A stretch of 64,000 nucleotides of DNA, from contig VDFB02193867.1 in NCBI GenBank assembly GCA_007258455.2, forward strand, positions 524,501,692-524,565,691, read 5' to 3'. A program made the translations under genes and the position numbers. This document shows, one piece after another, positions 23,310-35,459 of the stretch. Source of the DNA: Sequoia sempervirens (Eukaryota > Streptophyta > Pinopsida > Cupressales > Cupressaceae). The notes beneath the pieces were generated by a model that saw only the letters and a program-made list of their open reading frames with translations, did no database searches and was not told where the DNA came from. How positions within the stretch are numbered: the stretch's first letter is position 1; each line of letters starts with the position of its first letter.

Positions 23310-23832
23310 AAAATTGCATTAAGCATTCATGATAATATCCCTTGTTAATAAAATTGGGATAAAGAGAACCCTTGTTGACAGTGGTTCGACCCTTAATGTG
23401 TGTAGTGTGATCCTTTTGGATAAGATTCATATGGATAAGAGTAACATTTTCCTTGATTCTTTTTCTATCTATGGGTTTGATAGTATAGGAAAATAACTGC
23501 TTGGAGTCATCACATTACCTACTAAAGCTGGGAAAGTAACATTACAAACTCTCGTCCATGTTATGCCTCATGATATTTCTTACAATCTCCTCCTAGTAAG
23601 ACCATGGATTCATGAAATGAATGTTGTTCTTTCAACCCTTCAACATGTAATGAAGTATGTCTATAAGAAAAAAGTTTACATAGTCAAGGATGACCCTAAG
23701 CCTGAAAGTTATTTGCATGCTAAGAAAGATAAACAAATTCCTATGAGAAAATTGATACCAACTACAAAAGTGGACATCACGATGGACGGAGAACAAGGGA
23801 AGAATATTGATGAAGTCACAAAAGTATTATAA
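23310..23832 (+). pseudogene. Retroviral-type aspartic protease of Ty3/gypsy element B
   Basis: The active-site loop LVDSGSTLNVCSV is intact (Asp codon at 23377-23379). It is followed by IYGFDSIGK, a stop, then LLGVITLP, HVMPHDISYNLLLVRPW and the tail DPKPESYL, matching the element A remnant at 17990-18530. It would cut the retroelement polyprotein. One in-frame stop inside the domain and the absence of a downstream reverse transcriptase mark it as dead. Confidence 0.75.
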
Positions 23833-24054
23833 TATTAAATTGTGTTTCCTTACATTTCACACCAACATTCATGGGAGAATACAAAATTACAATGAAAGAA
23901 ACTAAAAAGAAAAAAGAGCCAATGGTAATTTCAACACATAATTTGAAAGAAAACTCACAAACATCTACTTCATCCACTCTAGAAGAGGGCATATATTATA
24001 CAATGATCATTGATGAGATAGACTACCAACAACCACCGAATCCGAAAGAGATGG

Positions 24055-24194
24055 AGAAAATTTATGGAAGAAGTTATGGGCTCTTGAAACAACTTGGTTA
24101 CAGTTGAAAAGGATGTGGAAGAAAAGAACAAAGCATCCATGTTCCTATAGAGCCTAACAAACAAGAAAAAAAAGGTGGTCTTGGATATTGTCAT
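24055..24194 (+). pseudogene. G-patch-like segment of element B
   Basis: The reading KIYGRSYGLLKQLGYS, one stop, then KGCGRKEQSI and, after a charged stretch, KGGLGY follows the glycine spacing of the G-patch-like motif found in Tat/Ogre gypsy polyproteins near the protease (known of the family). It lies about 220 bp after the protease remnant. No RT motif follows. Confidence 0.55.
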
Positions 24195-25653
24195 TCTAAG
24201 ATAATGAAAGAAACAAAAAGACCCTCACTCAATATCAACACTATCATGTGTAACTCCCCTAAGACAACTCTCACTTTGAAGCATTTGATTAAGGTAAACA
24301 AATCACCACCATTCCCCATGCACCCATTCCATTTCATTTCTCATTATTTTATTCATAGGGGCTCATGAGCTCAAGCCATATGTCTTGTACGATGGCGGGC
24401 TTGATGTCTTTGTCAAGGTGTACAGGTGGTTTTAAGAAGAGATCAACAATGATCATTATGTGATGTGTCCCCATCTGAACCATTCCCCACATGCCTATTT
24501 GTTTTTCTTTAGTATTAAAATAATAACATGTGCTGATGGGTGTTTGCCACATGTCTTATCTGATGGTGGGCCCAATGGTTTCAAATGGTCAGCATCATAG
24601 AGATTTCAAGTGAATCAATGGATGATAGTGGGTCACGTGTGGATAAATCTTGACCGCTCCTCACTAGCCCGTTTGGGTCTCGCCTTTGTTGAAGGACTCC
24701 CCGTGAGGAAGTGGGAGATTGCCACATGGAGTGATCTAGAGGACATGGAAGCATGGGAGCAAGGGTGAATACTAACTAAATATTTCAACACAGGGCATGG
24801 CGAATAAAGTGTGTGCTACTAAAGCAGGTATATGGCACATGTTTTAAGATATTTTAATCTGGGTCGTTGATGCAGTAAGAAGGATAAAGCTTTAGGAAAT
24901 GATTTTAAAATTAAGAGGTGTGTATGTTGAAGCCGAGAGATTTAATCTTAGCCTTTCCCCATCTCCCTGCTGATAAAAATTTCTCACAAGTTATGACTCA
25001 TGGGGGTGAGGGGTAAAGGACACATGGATCTGGGCTACAATGAAAAAGAAATGGTGGAGCCTGCATACCACTAGCAAGTGGTTCCATGTGGATTTCTATC
25101 ATTTGATGACTATTACGGTTGTGTATAGTCAGATATTTCAAATCAAGCTGGACAAATCTAGGTTTTCCATCAATTAACATGCCCAAGTGATCAACGGTTG
25201 AAATTCAAAACTTAGTTTGAGGGAAAGGGAGCTATTGTGGTTCACTCGAGTGATCCTTAATAGCTGAAAGGACATCGAGCTACCAAAGCAAGAAGATGCA
25301 TAATTATTAATACCTATCTTGAAGGCATAATTCAACATTGTGAAGTATACTATACATACTCAAGGAGCTCGTGCTATGGTTTTTCAATATTTTCTGATGT
25401 CATAGCTAGGATTTTCAACCTGTGAAGAAAAATAGTAAGTAAATTATTGCCCTCCCTCCAACATTATTGATAAATTATGGTCTCTCAAACCTTTGAGTCT
25501 ATTAGGGTTTTCTTGGTTTAGCATTTTAAGATTTGACATTCATAAAAGAGAATTTGTTAGTTCTACATTGTGTAATTAGTCTCAAACCCTTATATAAGTC
25601 ACAATTCTTGTTCCAATAAACTAGAAACCCTACTGTGTAATACCCCTTATGTT
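24195..25653. other. Non-coding stretch before the orphan frame, partly promoter-like
   Basis: No reading frame recognised. 24360-24760 is less AT-rich than its neighbours and contains TCACGTGTGG, a G-box-like core. A purine tract (GGGGGTGAGGGGTAAAGGA) lies near 25002. A TATA element follows at 25589. This could be the U3 part of an LTR or an internal promoter; I could not define LTR ends. Confidence 0.4.
25589..25598 (+). promoter_or_regulatory. TATA-like element before the orphan frame
   Basis: CTTATATAAG lies about 55-65 bp before the ATG at 25654, a normal promoter spacing for a short leader. Confidence 0.45.
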
Positions 25654-28600
25654 ATGGCTCCTAAAGTAAAATCGTCTTCATCTAAAGAGGAATCCTCTTC
25701 TCCAAAAATACTTTTAAACAAAGACCTTATTGACCAATTACCACCCTCAACTAGTGATAAACCTAACCTGTGTTGGTTGCTTCTCAGAGGTATGCAATTA
25801 GTAGAGGGTTTGATTTACAAGAACAACTTTATTAAGGATGCTAAATTTTCTTATACTAGATGGGAATTTTTCTATAGTTGGTTCAAGAATAGAAATATGG
25901 GCATCCCAGTAGGTAACCCTTGGAGCTGCGACCTGGGAAAGTTGATTGTACCAAATGTCTATATGTATTTTGACTTTCTTAAGGCAGTGGCTGCCAATTA
26001 TGACCCAATCACAGGGACTATAAGAACATATGATGGGAAGGAAATGGTAAAATTTACCAAGGAGGAATTGGATCTTGTTTTCAAACTCACTAGATGGATT
26101 GATTGAATGCCCAAGATAAATGAGAATGCTCTTAAGGAGGAGTATGATAAAATTAAGGTTGCATTCAAAGTCCATATCATTGCAAGATATCTAGTAGAAA
26201 TTGTAGGCTGAAAGATTATAATAGGGAAACATGATAAGGAACATGTCCTTGTTAGTTATTTATTCCCTACTTCAAGAAAACCTTTTACTACATCTTCCAA
26301 ATAATGAGCTATAACCCTGTCATAGGAATGCCAATGGAATGGATGTATATGGTTGCCCATATCCAACACCCCCAATATTTCACAGTGTATGATTATGCAG
26401 GGTTACTTTCAGAAAGAATGCATGAAGGTCTGATAGGGTTGAAGAAAGGTGAATTGGGGGTGAGCAACTGGTATTCATTGTTGATGCAATTTTTTTGGTT
26501 CAAAGGTGAAATTTTCTTTGGACATAATATTGTTTTGGAAAGAAGAAAGGGTAACTTGGATTTTCACCTGAAATGATGGACTACTATCTTAGACAAGGAT
26601 GATAGGGAAAATGATTATATGACATTTCAGATTTTTTTAGCTTTTGAATTGAAGAGAGGCTTGATTGTGAATATACCTAGGATTCGTATTGCTTTGCATG
26701 ACTTCTTGAGACCCAAGGAAAGGATTCATCAACTAGGAGTTGACCACAATTGGGGAGATGTTATCCCATACTCTGATTACACTATTTTAAGAGTATATGG
26801 TTCCATAGTTGAACCTCAGCTGTTGCCAAGATTTGTGCCAGAGAGAAATGGTTGGTGATGTGGGAATTGGGAAGTGTAGAAAATAAAGACCTGTTGAATA
26901 AAGGAAAAGGGGCATTCTTTCCTTTGTACACTTGTTTTTCTAACTTTGTGATGACCAAGGGAGGTTGGAATAAGATCCTTGATATACTCATAACCTACAA
27001 CATGTAGAGATCAGTTGAGAGGGTTAGATATGATCTCAAAGGTTTTATGGCCTAGGTGAAAGAAAGGACCAAGAGTTATAAATTTGTGCATATTTTCTAG
27101 TATCTAGAGGATGTGATAAGAAATTTTTTTGACCTTTTTGAGCAAGAAAAAGAAGAGCAAGGTGGATTTCCTTCAACAAGATGCAAAGAAAGATAAAAAA
27201 TGATGAACCCGACTTCAAGGTTCTCCTAGAGACTGAAACTGTGATACTAAAAGTGGAACATGTATCCTAGAATTTTGAATCAATAGTGGGCCACCTTGAG
27301 ACTAAAGGGGTGATCATAAAAGATAATGGAAAATATACCATTGTAGAAGAACAAAGTGGAGGGGAGATCCCTTTTATGGAGGAAAAACCTACATCCCAAG
27401 CCCTTGATGAACCAATAATAAAGTACTTTGTTAGGAGAAAGAGTAAGAGAAAGAAAATTGATGCATCTCCTGCTCCCTCTTAGCTAGAAGAGCACAAGCC
27501 TCCTTCTCATGTGCCACAAGTACCACCACTAACTCCACCAAGGCCAACAGAGCCTGAAATTATGAAGATTGATTCTCCACCACCTAGTGCAATACCATGA
27601 AGAGAGCCATGATTGAAAAATCAAAAGGTTGAAGCGATTGGTCTTGTGGACTATGCTAATGAAGACTCTAATGGGGACATTTGGCTATCATAGTAGGAAA
27701 TGAAAGGAGTGCCTACTCCACTAGAAGTGAGGGAACACCAAAATTGGGTATGAGATTGAGTAAAGCTGATCTCACTAGGCTAAATGGCAGGGATGATATG
27801 TGAGTTGAAGAATGTGCAAGGTTCTTAGATGATGAATCATTTGTAAAGTCTCAGGATTTTATGGAATTTGCATATAGAGTTAAAAGAGATGAGTATGTTA
27901 ACAACTTGACTATAGAGAGAAGCTTCCATCTAGAGTTACCTGATGCCACCATCCAGACAAAGGCCTTAAATGAAATGAGAGCTAAATTTCAAAAGATGAC
28001 TAAAAAATAGGGTCAAGAATTGGTAAGGAATAGTGGTATTTTGTTGCTTCCAAAATGGGATTTAGCTTCAGCCATAGCCTTTGATAGAATAAAGAAATGT
28101 GATAGGCCTCTCTCTGATACAAAAGAAGAAGTTGCACTTGCACTACAAGGGTCAAATTTTAGTGAGGGATGGGATGCCCTTTCTATTTGGTCTTTAGCCC
28201 TAAGCACAAGAAAGCCTGATATTTCTGAGCCTGCACCTAATTACAATGGAGTCCTAATTATAAGGAGAGTGTTAGAAACATTGGCTCTAGAGGCAATGAA
28301 TATGTTAGTTCATGTTGCACAATTCACAAGAGCCACTGTGGAGTCTGTAATTGTCGAAAAGGATATAAGCTCAGGATAGATTACAATGATTTGCTAGTTA
28401 AATATGGAAAGCTTGAGAAAATCAATATGTAGCTACAGACAAAGGTAGCATTATTATAAGATAAGTCCAGAAAAGTTTGCAACCTGGAAAGCCAAGGAAA
28501 ATTGATGTTGACTCCCTTACCACTTCACAACAAGTTGTACCCCTAGAGTTTACTGCTGAAGTGAGTTCTTCATGGGAAATTGTGCCCTATAACATGGGAA

Positions 28601-29400
28601 TTGTGCCCATTTCAATAGTGGATACTAGTACATTAGAGGGGCCACAAGCTGAGGAAGATATTAGCAAGGAAGAGTTAGTTAGGTAGCTAACTGAATATAA
28701 AGAGAAATGTGACAATCATGAGAAGGAGTTTTTCAATAGCAATAAGGAGGTTGTCACTATAGTATTGAGCATTTGAACAGAATAGTGGATAACATATTGA
28801 ATAACATTCATTATAGCTATTCAACCATGGTGGCTACTTTAAATAATTTTGACAATAACAGGGAAAGGGTTATCCCACTTATGGTAATATGGATCCCTAG
28901 GATGAAGGAATTGAGATTGATTCCAATTGGAGTTAGGCATGATGCCAATCTACCTGAGAAGTTTAAACCTATTATTACTCTTGTAGGTAAGATTGAAGGA
29001 TACATGGGAAATATTGAACCATTGTAGAACAAAATAAAGTAGCTAGTGAAATCCTTCCATGAATCACATCATTGTCTTCTTCCAACCATTCTAAGGTATA
29101 ATGATAGCATAAAAACCCTATAGTAGTGGAAAAATGGAACTAATAAAGTCATCTCATATCAGGTAGTTTCAATCAATCAGAATTGTGATATGGACATGTT
29201 GAAGATCAATATGGATATGTTAGCTCATGTTGATACTGTTTTGCTATAATTCAACAAAGAATCTAATCAAATTGTCACCAAGTATGCACCTTATAAAGAA
29301 AGGCCTGATGAAGTCATGAATGTCAACTGGCCTAATGAAGAGGAATTCCAAGTGTGGATATGTAGATATTTGGAGGAGGTGGATTGAAATGGTAGGGTGG
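25654..29400 (+). pseudogene. Long broken frame of unknown function, probably a retroelement accessory ORF
   Basis: The first piece (25654-26106) starts with a serine- and lysine-rich head (MAPKVKSSSSKEESSS) and has no break for 151 codons. Further pieces on the same strand follow at 26304-26576, 26619-26858, 27286-27483, 28020-28379, 28477-28686 and 28773-29027, ending near 29385 (YLEEVD, stop). Together they span more than 1,000 codons with many stops and frameshifts. The middle part (LRPKERIHQLGVD, YSDYTILRVYG) looks like a globular protein; 27480-27600 is proline-rich. I do not recognise any domain. It is followed by an LTR-like segment and a tRNA-Arg-type primer-binding site. It may be the 3' accessory ORF of an element lying upstream of that LTR, or a captured gene. 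Confidence 0.45.
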
Positions 29401-29559
29401 TGATTTGAAATTTTAAAATTTTGAAGTCTATAACCATTATGAATAATGGATATATGGGAAATACACTACATAGCCTAGATTTAGCATAGATTAGGCTTTT
29501 GTTAAAACATGGAAAACATAGTGCATCTTCTTCAAGTTCAATTGATGACAAGGCTATAG

Positions 29560-30744
29560 ACATGGACTTGCCCTTTGTCTTTTCTTTTTTGTTTCTTTCA
29601 TGCTTTCCTTTTGTCACTTTGTGTGTGTGGGCACAAATTTTGAGGTAACTGTTTGGTGGTACCTTTTTGAAAATTGGATTAGATCTCCAACAAAGAATGA
29701 AGACTACTTTCATTTTCCCACATGTTTCCCACCTCTTGGGAATGCAGTGTAATTGAATATGATAATCTTTGTTATAGTGGTTCAATAGGGTATTGACATG
29801 TGTACTTTCTGGCCTAAAGCTTGTTTTGCTCCATTGTTTCTATAAGAAGGAATTCAGGGCTAGAAAGTAGGGGTTTGTTGTTCTGCAATCAACACTATGA
29901 ATTGTAAAAGGAATATCAAGCACATTTTTTAGAGTTTTGTCTCAAGTTTAGTGTTTATTGTTATGCATGTAATTTTGATAATAGTATAGCAAATACAATA
30001 CAAATTAATACCAATTTCATGGCTAATGTCTCTCCTTGTACTTTTTTTATGAGTTATGAATGAAAGTAATCCAGGATTCCTTTTGTTTGTCTCTATTATT
30101 TCTCAATGGATGTTTAATTTGATTCTTGCTTAGTAGTTCAATGAATTAATGCAAATTCTTGGATGAGATTGTTAACTCATAAGAATTAGATGCTAGGATA
30201 TTTGTAAGTAGTAATGATCATGAATGTAATAGGGGAATATTGTAATGCAATATTTATTGAGATTGTATGTTGCTATTGTTAACTTGTTATCTTGTTATAT
30301 AGATTAATATTGAATCCTTGCTTGGGATAAAGGCACTGGTTTGTGCAAAGTGTTATATATTTAGTTTCATCAGCTATTCCCTTTTAGTCTATAAACTTTC
30401 AAATGGATACCATTGTAGTTGTTATGTGTTGAGTTATGTCTTCTCATGATCCAAGTATAGGATATCAATAAATGAGCTACCAACTTATTTGATGTACTAT
30501 GTTTTTGAGTGATTCTATGAGAAGTATCTATTATTGACAATGTATTTAATTATAATCATGTGAATTCCTGAGTATACATTGTGGGATCACTCTCCCAGGT
30601 TTCAAAAAGCCCAAAGTGTAGGAGTAGAAGTCTTGCAGCTTCTAATCATTCGTTGGCCAATCCCTTTGGAGTAATAAGTATTGGAAATGGAAAGTTCAAT
30701 AGGTATTTATGGAGATCAGTTTGGTTCTTAAAAAATAACTAACA
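29560..30744 (+). mobile_element. LTR-like segment at the 5' edge of Tat-like element T
   Basis: The 3' end is set by a primer-binding site starting at 30748; the LTR would end in AACA at 30744. A TATA-like TCTATAAGAAG lies near 29840. There is no coding region. The 5' end is not defined (no clear polypurine tract and TG start), so the start given is approximate. Confidence 0.45.
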
Positions 30745-30747
30745 GAT

Positions 30748-30765
30748 TGGTGACTCCATTGGGGA
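30748..30765 (+). other. Primer-binding site of element T (tRNA-Arg type)
   Basis: TGGTGACTCCATTGGGGA closely resembles the TGGCGACTCC.CTGGGGA site known from Ogre/Tat elements, which is complementary to a tRNA-Arg 3' end. It marks the start of the internal region of T. Confidence 0.7.
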
Positions 30766-31529
30766 CTAGCTAAGTCCAAAGTCTCTAGTTTATGTCTAGT
30801 ATAGTCAGATTCAAGTGTTTTGTTATGATATTATTTACCATTTGATGAATAATTGGTTTAAATTCTATTGCATTAGTCATGTCATACCTAGTCTTATGCT
30901 TCAAGGCTTGTTTCATTCTATCACCTTGTGTCAGGTTGTGTTTAAAATCCATTCTGAAGTTACAAGTACAAAGTCAAAGTGTAATCACATTCTATTTCCC
31001 AACATTTTGGGTGGCGACTCTGAAGTCTCTAATATTAGTATAAAGTTAAGTTCTCAAAAGGAACGTAAGAAGAAGGATTCTGACATATTTGACATCATGA
31101 AGTAGACCAGGAGTTTTGCAAAGAAGCATCTTGAGTAGAAGGAAAATTTTGAACCTACAAAAGAGAAGCAACCCGCCTGGGCTAAGAAAAGCTCTGAATT
31201 TAGTAAGTCTATTGATTCTCCTATTGATGCATATCCTACTTTTAATAGTGAAGTAAGTAGTTCCAGTATCCATGAAAAGGCACATGAAGTTTAAGGGTCT
31301 AACATGGACTAAGGAAGTTTTCTCGTTGATCAAGTGTTTGATAATGAGCTTAATATTTCAAGAGAGGAGGATAGATGGGAGTTTTGGGGTAAGAATAAGA
31401 AGTTTTTCAGAGCCTTCAACCCCTAGAGTTGGCTCTATTTTTAATGGAAAGAATTTTAGGCCAAGAGGTGAATCTCTTGATGAACAAGTGCACCTTTCTC
31501 TCAAGGAAGATCCTACTGACCAACCCTAC
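30766..31529 (+). pseudogene. Leader and N-terminal gag of Tat-like element T, before the copia insertion
   Basis: After a leader, a broken lysine- and serine-rich frame starts near 31010. It continues with a frame change into IFNGKNFRPRGESLDEQVHL (about 31430-31490) and ends in DQPYY, where the copia element has inserted. The reading resumes after the insertion at 38501 in the same phase once one copy of TATAC is removed, which supports this being one gag gene. Confidence 0.6.
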
Positions 31530-31534
31530 TATAC

Positions 31535-32747
31535 TTTTGGATGTTATGGATATGGTTGCTGATATGTGGTTATCATTGATGTCAACACTATTAGCACTTG
31601 GTGTATTAAAGGCTATATATGTCCAGGATATTGAGAAAATTGTAAAAGAAAGTATTCTAGGTTCAAAGTGGAATTGTGTAGGTCATGAAGGTTTCTTGTT
31701 CTATACAATGAAGATTAGCTGATGTGGATTAAAGGGTTTATTTCTGAATGTTTCTAGATCATCTACTAGAAGTTTTAGAGGTATGCGTGAATTTTTGATT
31801 GTGTTGTGGTCTTACAGTGTTCCTGAATGAAGATTGTGTGATTTTGTTAATCTCAATTGTTGTGGATGCTTCTTTGTTGTTTCGTGGTGTTCCCTAATGT
31901 CTCTAGATCATTCTCTATCTTTTTGGTACATCCACATTAGTTGGAGAGCTCATGGTTGAATATATTTTCTTGTGCATGTTCAGGTTTTTCATGTTCTTGG
32001 CCGACATGTTGGTAGTAGCGTGTTGTGGATCTTTGTGGTGAAATTAATTAAAGTATTTTTATGTTGGAGATGTTAATTTGGGTCTCCACTATGTTGTGGA
32101 TGGCCTTGGTAGATTTGCATTAAAATTTTAATTGTAAATTTGGGCTGACATTGCAAATATGTTTTATTTTCCTAGATGACTAAGTTGTGATGAAATCTCA
32201 TGTAGCAGATATATATGTGTGATTGTTTCATTGATGTAGTGTGAAAAGGTGCTCAGTGTGCTCCTATGTTTGTATATGTTAATATCATTCGATTACAAAG
32301 TAGAGTGTGAAGAAGATTGAGGAAAGTGTGAAGAAGTTTTTCTAAGCTTAATTGGAACTATAATTAGGCTTGTGAAGAAGCTATTTTCTCAGTTCATACC
32401 CTTTGGATTTTAATCCTATTCTGTATTTTTGGACAATGAGTCCCTTTTGTATTTGACCAGTGAGCTCTAGGTAGTGTGCCTGAATGCATGTGCATTCCCC
32501 TTATTATTTCTCATTATACTTTTAATAGGGTATAATCTTGTGGACTAACATCCACCATGGTTTTTCCCCTAACAGGGTTTCCACACAAAAATATTGGTGT
32601 TCTCTGTCTCTTTGATGTGTTAATTTTTTGTGGTTAATTGCTTATTCACCAAATTTGAGATTAAGTTAAGTCAAGTAAGAAAATTTTAAGTTTCTTTCAC
32701 AACCGATTCACCCCCACCCTCTTAGTTGTGTCCTTGTTTTTCCAACA
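31535..32747 (+). repeat. Copia 5' LTR
   Basis: 1,213 bp. The expected TG start is TT here (TTTTGGATG against TGTTGGATG in the 3' LTR). It ends TTCCAACA just before the primer-binding site. Confidence 0.9.
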
Positions 32748-32748
32748 A

Positions 32749-32761
32749 TTGGTATCAAAGC
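32749..32761 (+). other. Copia primer-binding site (initiator tRNA-Met)
   Basis: TTGGTATCAAAGC, the standard plant copia site complementary to the initiator tRNA-Met 3' end, one base after the LTR. Confidence 0.9.
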
Positions 32762-32802
32762 AGGTTCCTCTCAAGAAGTCTAAAAGCTTGAGGTGATATG
32801 AG

Positions 32803-33849
32803 ATGGCAACATTCAAGAAGGGTAGTTCGAGATTTGATGGAACTAACTACTCATTGTGGAAATTTAGGATGCAATGTCATCTAAGATGTATTGGCAAAGC
32901 TTTTTGGAAGATTACAAAAGATCCATATGTCATTGCTCAGAATGGTCCCTCCACTCCTGATGAGATCAAAGATGTGAAAATAATATTAGGGCTATTGAAG
33001 CTCTGGTGAGTGCTTTGACAGATTTGGAAATGGCTAATGTGATAGGATTGCAGACAGCTCATGAGATTTGGATGAAGCTAGAAACATTGTATGAAAGAGA
33101 TGCATAGGTGAAGATGGTTGAGCTACAAAGTTTGAAAGGCAAGTATGAGAATTTGAAAATGGGTGAAGATGAAAATATCACTTCTTTTATGCAGAGAGTA
33201 AATGCGATAGTGATGGGTATTAGATGTGTTGGTGGTTTTGTGGAAGAAGATGAAATTATGGCTAAGATACTTAGATCCTTGCCTCCCTCCTACAAAGTGA
33301 AAGCTCATGGTATTGAAGAGATCAGATCAATAACAAAGATGACAAGAGAAACGCTAGTTGGCAAGCTTGTTGCTTTTGAAATAAGTGAATTTGGTGAATC
33401 TACTCTGAAGATAGAATCTGCATTCAAGGCTACTGTATCCAGAAGTAACAAGAAAATATATAGTTCAAGAGAGTGTTCCAAAAAGCTATCCAAGTATTAT
33501 GAAGAACTAAAACAGCTTGAAGATAAAGAAAGAAAGGTAGAAGAATTGGAAGCACTGATTGCAAAGCAAGAAGGTAGAGGAAAAGGTAAGTATGAAGATG
33601 TATTTCCTATTAAATTTTTTTCTTGCAATAAAATAGGTCATTTTGCATCAAGGTATCCTAAAAGAGTTCCTGGATCTAAGCCTAAAAATTCTAGATTCCA
33701 AAAGATATGTTACTTTGCTAAAGAAGTAGTGACTGATGATGAGTCTGATAAAGATAATGGAAATGAAGATGAATGGGTTTTCATTTCTACCATTGAGGAT
33801 AATCCTGTGGCTACTGAATCTGCTAAAGATGAAAAGGCTCTTGCAGCCT
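32803..33849 (+). pseudogene. Copia gag (capsid/nucleocapsid), frameshifted
   Basis: The start MATFKKGSSRFDGTNYSLWK is the typical copia gag N-terminus (UBN2-type). A frameshift near 33000 moves the frame to 33108-33851, where VELQSLKGKYENLKM and a region of charged coiled-coil follow. The zinc knuckle is damaged: FFSCNKIGHFASRYP has lost two of the CCHC cysteines. A stop ends the frame shortly before the protease. Confidence 0.85.
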
Positions 33850-33859
33850 GAGTTGAAGA

Positions 33860-34110
33860 AAAAGATGAGTGGGTCATTGATAGTGGATGCTTACATCATA
33901 TGATTGGTGATAAAAGCAAATTTGTAAGTCTAGAGAAGTATGACGGTGGAGTTGTAAGATTTGGAGATAACAATGCTAGTGTGATTCATGGAAGAGGATC
34001 TATTTGTCTTGGTGGTAAGGATAACACTGATGATGTTCTTTATGTTGAAGGTTTGAAGTAAAACTTGTTGAGTGTTGGATAGATGGTGCACAAGGGCTAT
34101 GATCTTTAGT
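33860..34110 (+). pseudogene. Copia aspartic protease
   Basis: EWVIDSGCLHHMIGD carries the DSG active-site triad (usually DSGC.HH in copia). FGDNNASVIHGRGSI and NLLSVG follow at the usual spacing. Stops interrupt the frame near 34060 and 34080. Confidence 0.85.
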
Positions 34111-34129
34111 TCAAAAATAGAAGATGCAA

Positions 34130-35100
34130 GATACATAGAAGTTCTAGGAATATGATTGCTACAGATAAACATACAAAAGGTAATATATTTCACCTGAATA
34201 TCACTAGTGGGAGTTGTTTAATTGCTCAAATAGATGAAAATTGGTTGTGGCATAGGAGGTTGTGTCATGTAGATTTTGACAACATTATCAAGATAAGTTC
34301 TACTCAAGTAGTAAGAGATCTACCTAAGTTAGTGAAGCCTGCTAACACAATCTATAAGGAATGTCAGATGGGTAAACAAACTAGAGTCTCTTTCTAGAGA
34401 AAATAATTTCATTCAAATAATTTGCTGGAGCTACTACATATTGACCTTTGTGGTCCCTCTAGTGTCAGAAGTGTTCATGAAGAAAGGTACTTAATGTTGA
34501 TTATTGATTATTACTCTAGAATGATATGGGTTTCTTTCTTAAGAGAAAAATGTGAAGCATTTGAAAAGTTCAAAAGTTTTAAGGCTATGGAAAAGAATTA
34601 GGAAGTTCTAAAAATTAAATGCTTGAGATCTGACAGAGGTGGTGAGTTCACCTCTAGGGAGTTCAACTCTTTTTGTGAAGAGCGTGGAATTAAAAGATAA
34701 TTATCTACTCCCTGAACCCCTCAATAGAATGGATTGCAAAGAGAAAGAATACAACAATTTTGGATGTTGCCAAAACAATGATGATGGAAGGAAATGTGTC
34801 TTAGATGTACTGGAGTTAAGCGGTAAGCACTACTATGTATACTTTGAACCGGGTAAATGTTAATGGTAATTCTGGTAAGACCCTTTTTGAGTTACGGTTT
34901 GGTTACAAGGCTACTATTAAATATTTCAAAATATTTGGAAGTAAGTGTTATATCAAAAGAGATGATGATATAGGAAAGTTTGATGCAAGAAGTGATGAAG
35001 GGATTTTCCTAGGTTATTCCACTAAAGGAAAGGCCTACCGATGCTATAACAAAAGATTGAGAAAGATGGTTGAAAGTGAAAATGTTAGAGTTGATGAGGA
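34130..35100 (+). pseudogene. Copia integrase
   Basis: The pre-integrase zinc region (WLWHRRLCHVDF, CQMGKQ) is followed by the DDE core: HIDLCGP (first Asp), LRSDRGGEF (second Asp), then a broken stretch with KTLFELRFGYK and FGSKCYI. Several stops and frameshifts lie between 34397 and 34835. Confidence 0.8.
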
Positions 35101-35459
35101 CTCAGTCAAATCATCCAGATATTGTGGTCATGATTCAAATGAAGAAAATACTAGCAAAGGGAAGAATTCTCAGACACATAATCTACTTCAGATTATTCCA
35201 TATATTATGATAAAGCAACCTCAATTTGTTTTGGTAAATCAAGTCAGTCAAGAAACACAGACAAGTGCAAATGTAGAAGAAAGTTCAAAAGATTCAGAAG
35301 TTCAAGAATGTCCCAAAACTCCAAGGTGTGTAAAGCTAAATCATTCTGACAGTCAAATCATAGGAGAGAAGAATAAAGGAGTGCAAACTAGAAGAATGAT
35401 TGTAGAAGAATATTATTTGATTTACAAGATTGAACACAAAAATGTCCCTAAAGCCTGTC

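Noticed and set aside
29291..29785. 164-codon minus-strand frame
   Set aside because: It lies antisense to the end of the orphan frame and the start of an LTR-like segment, with no recognisable motif.
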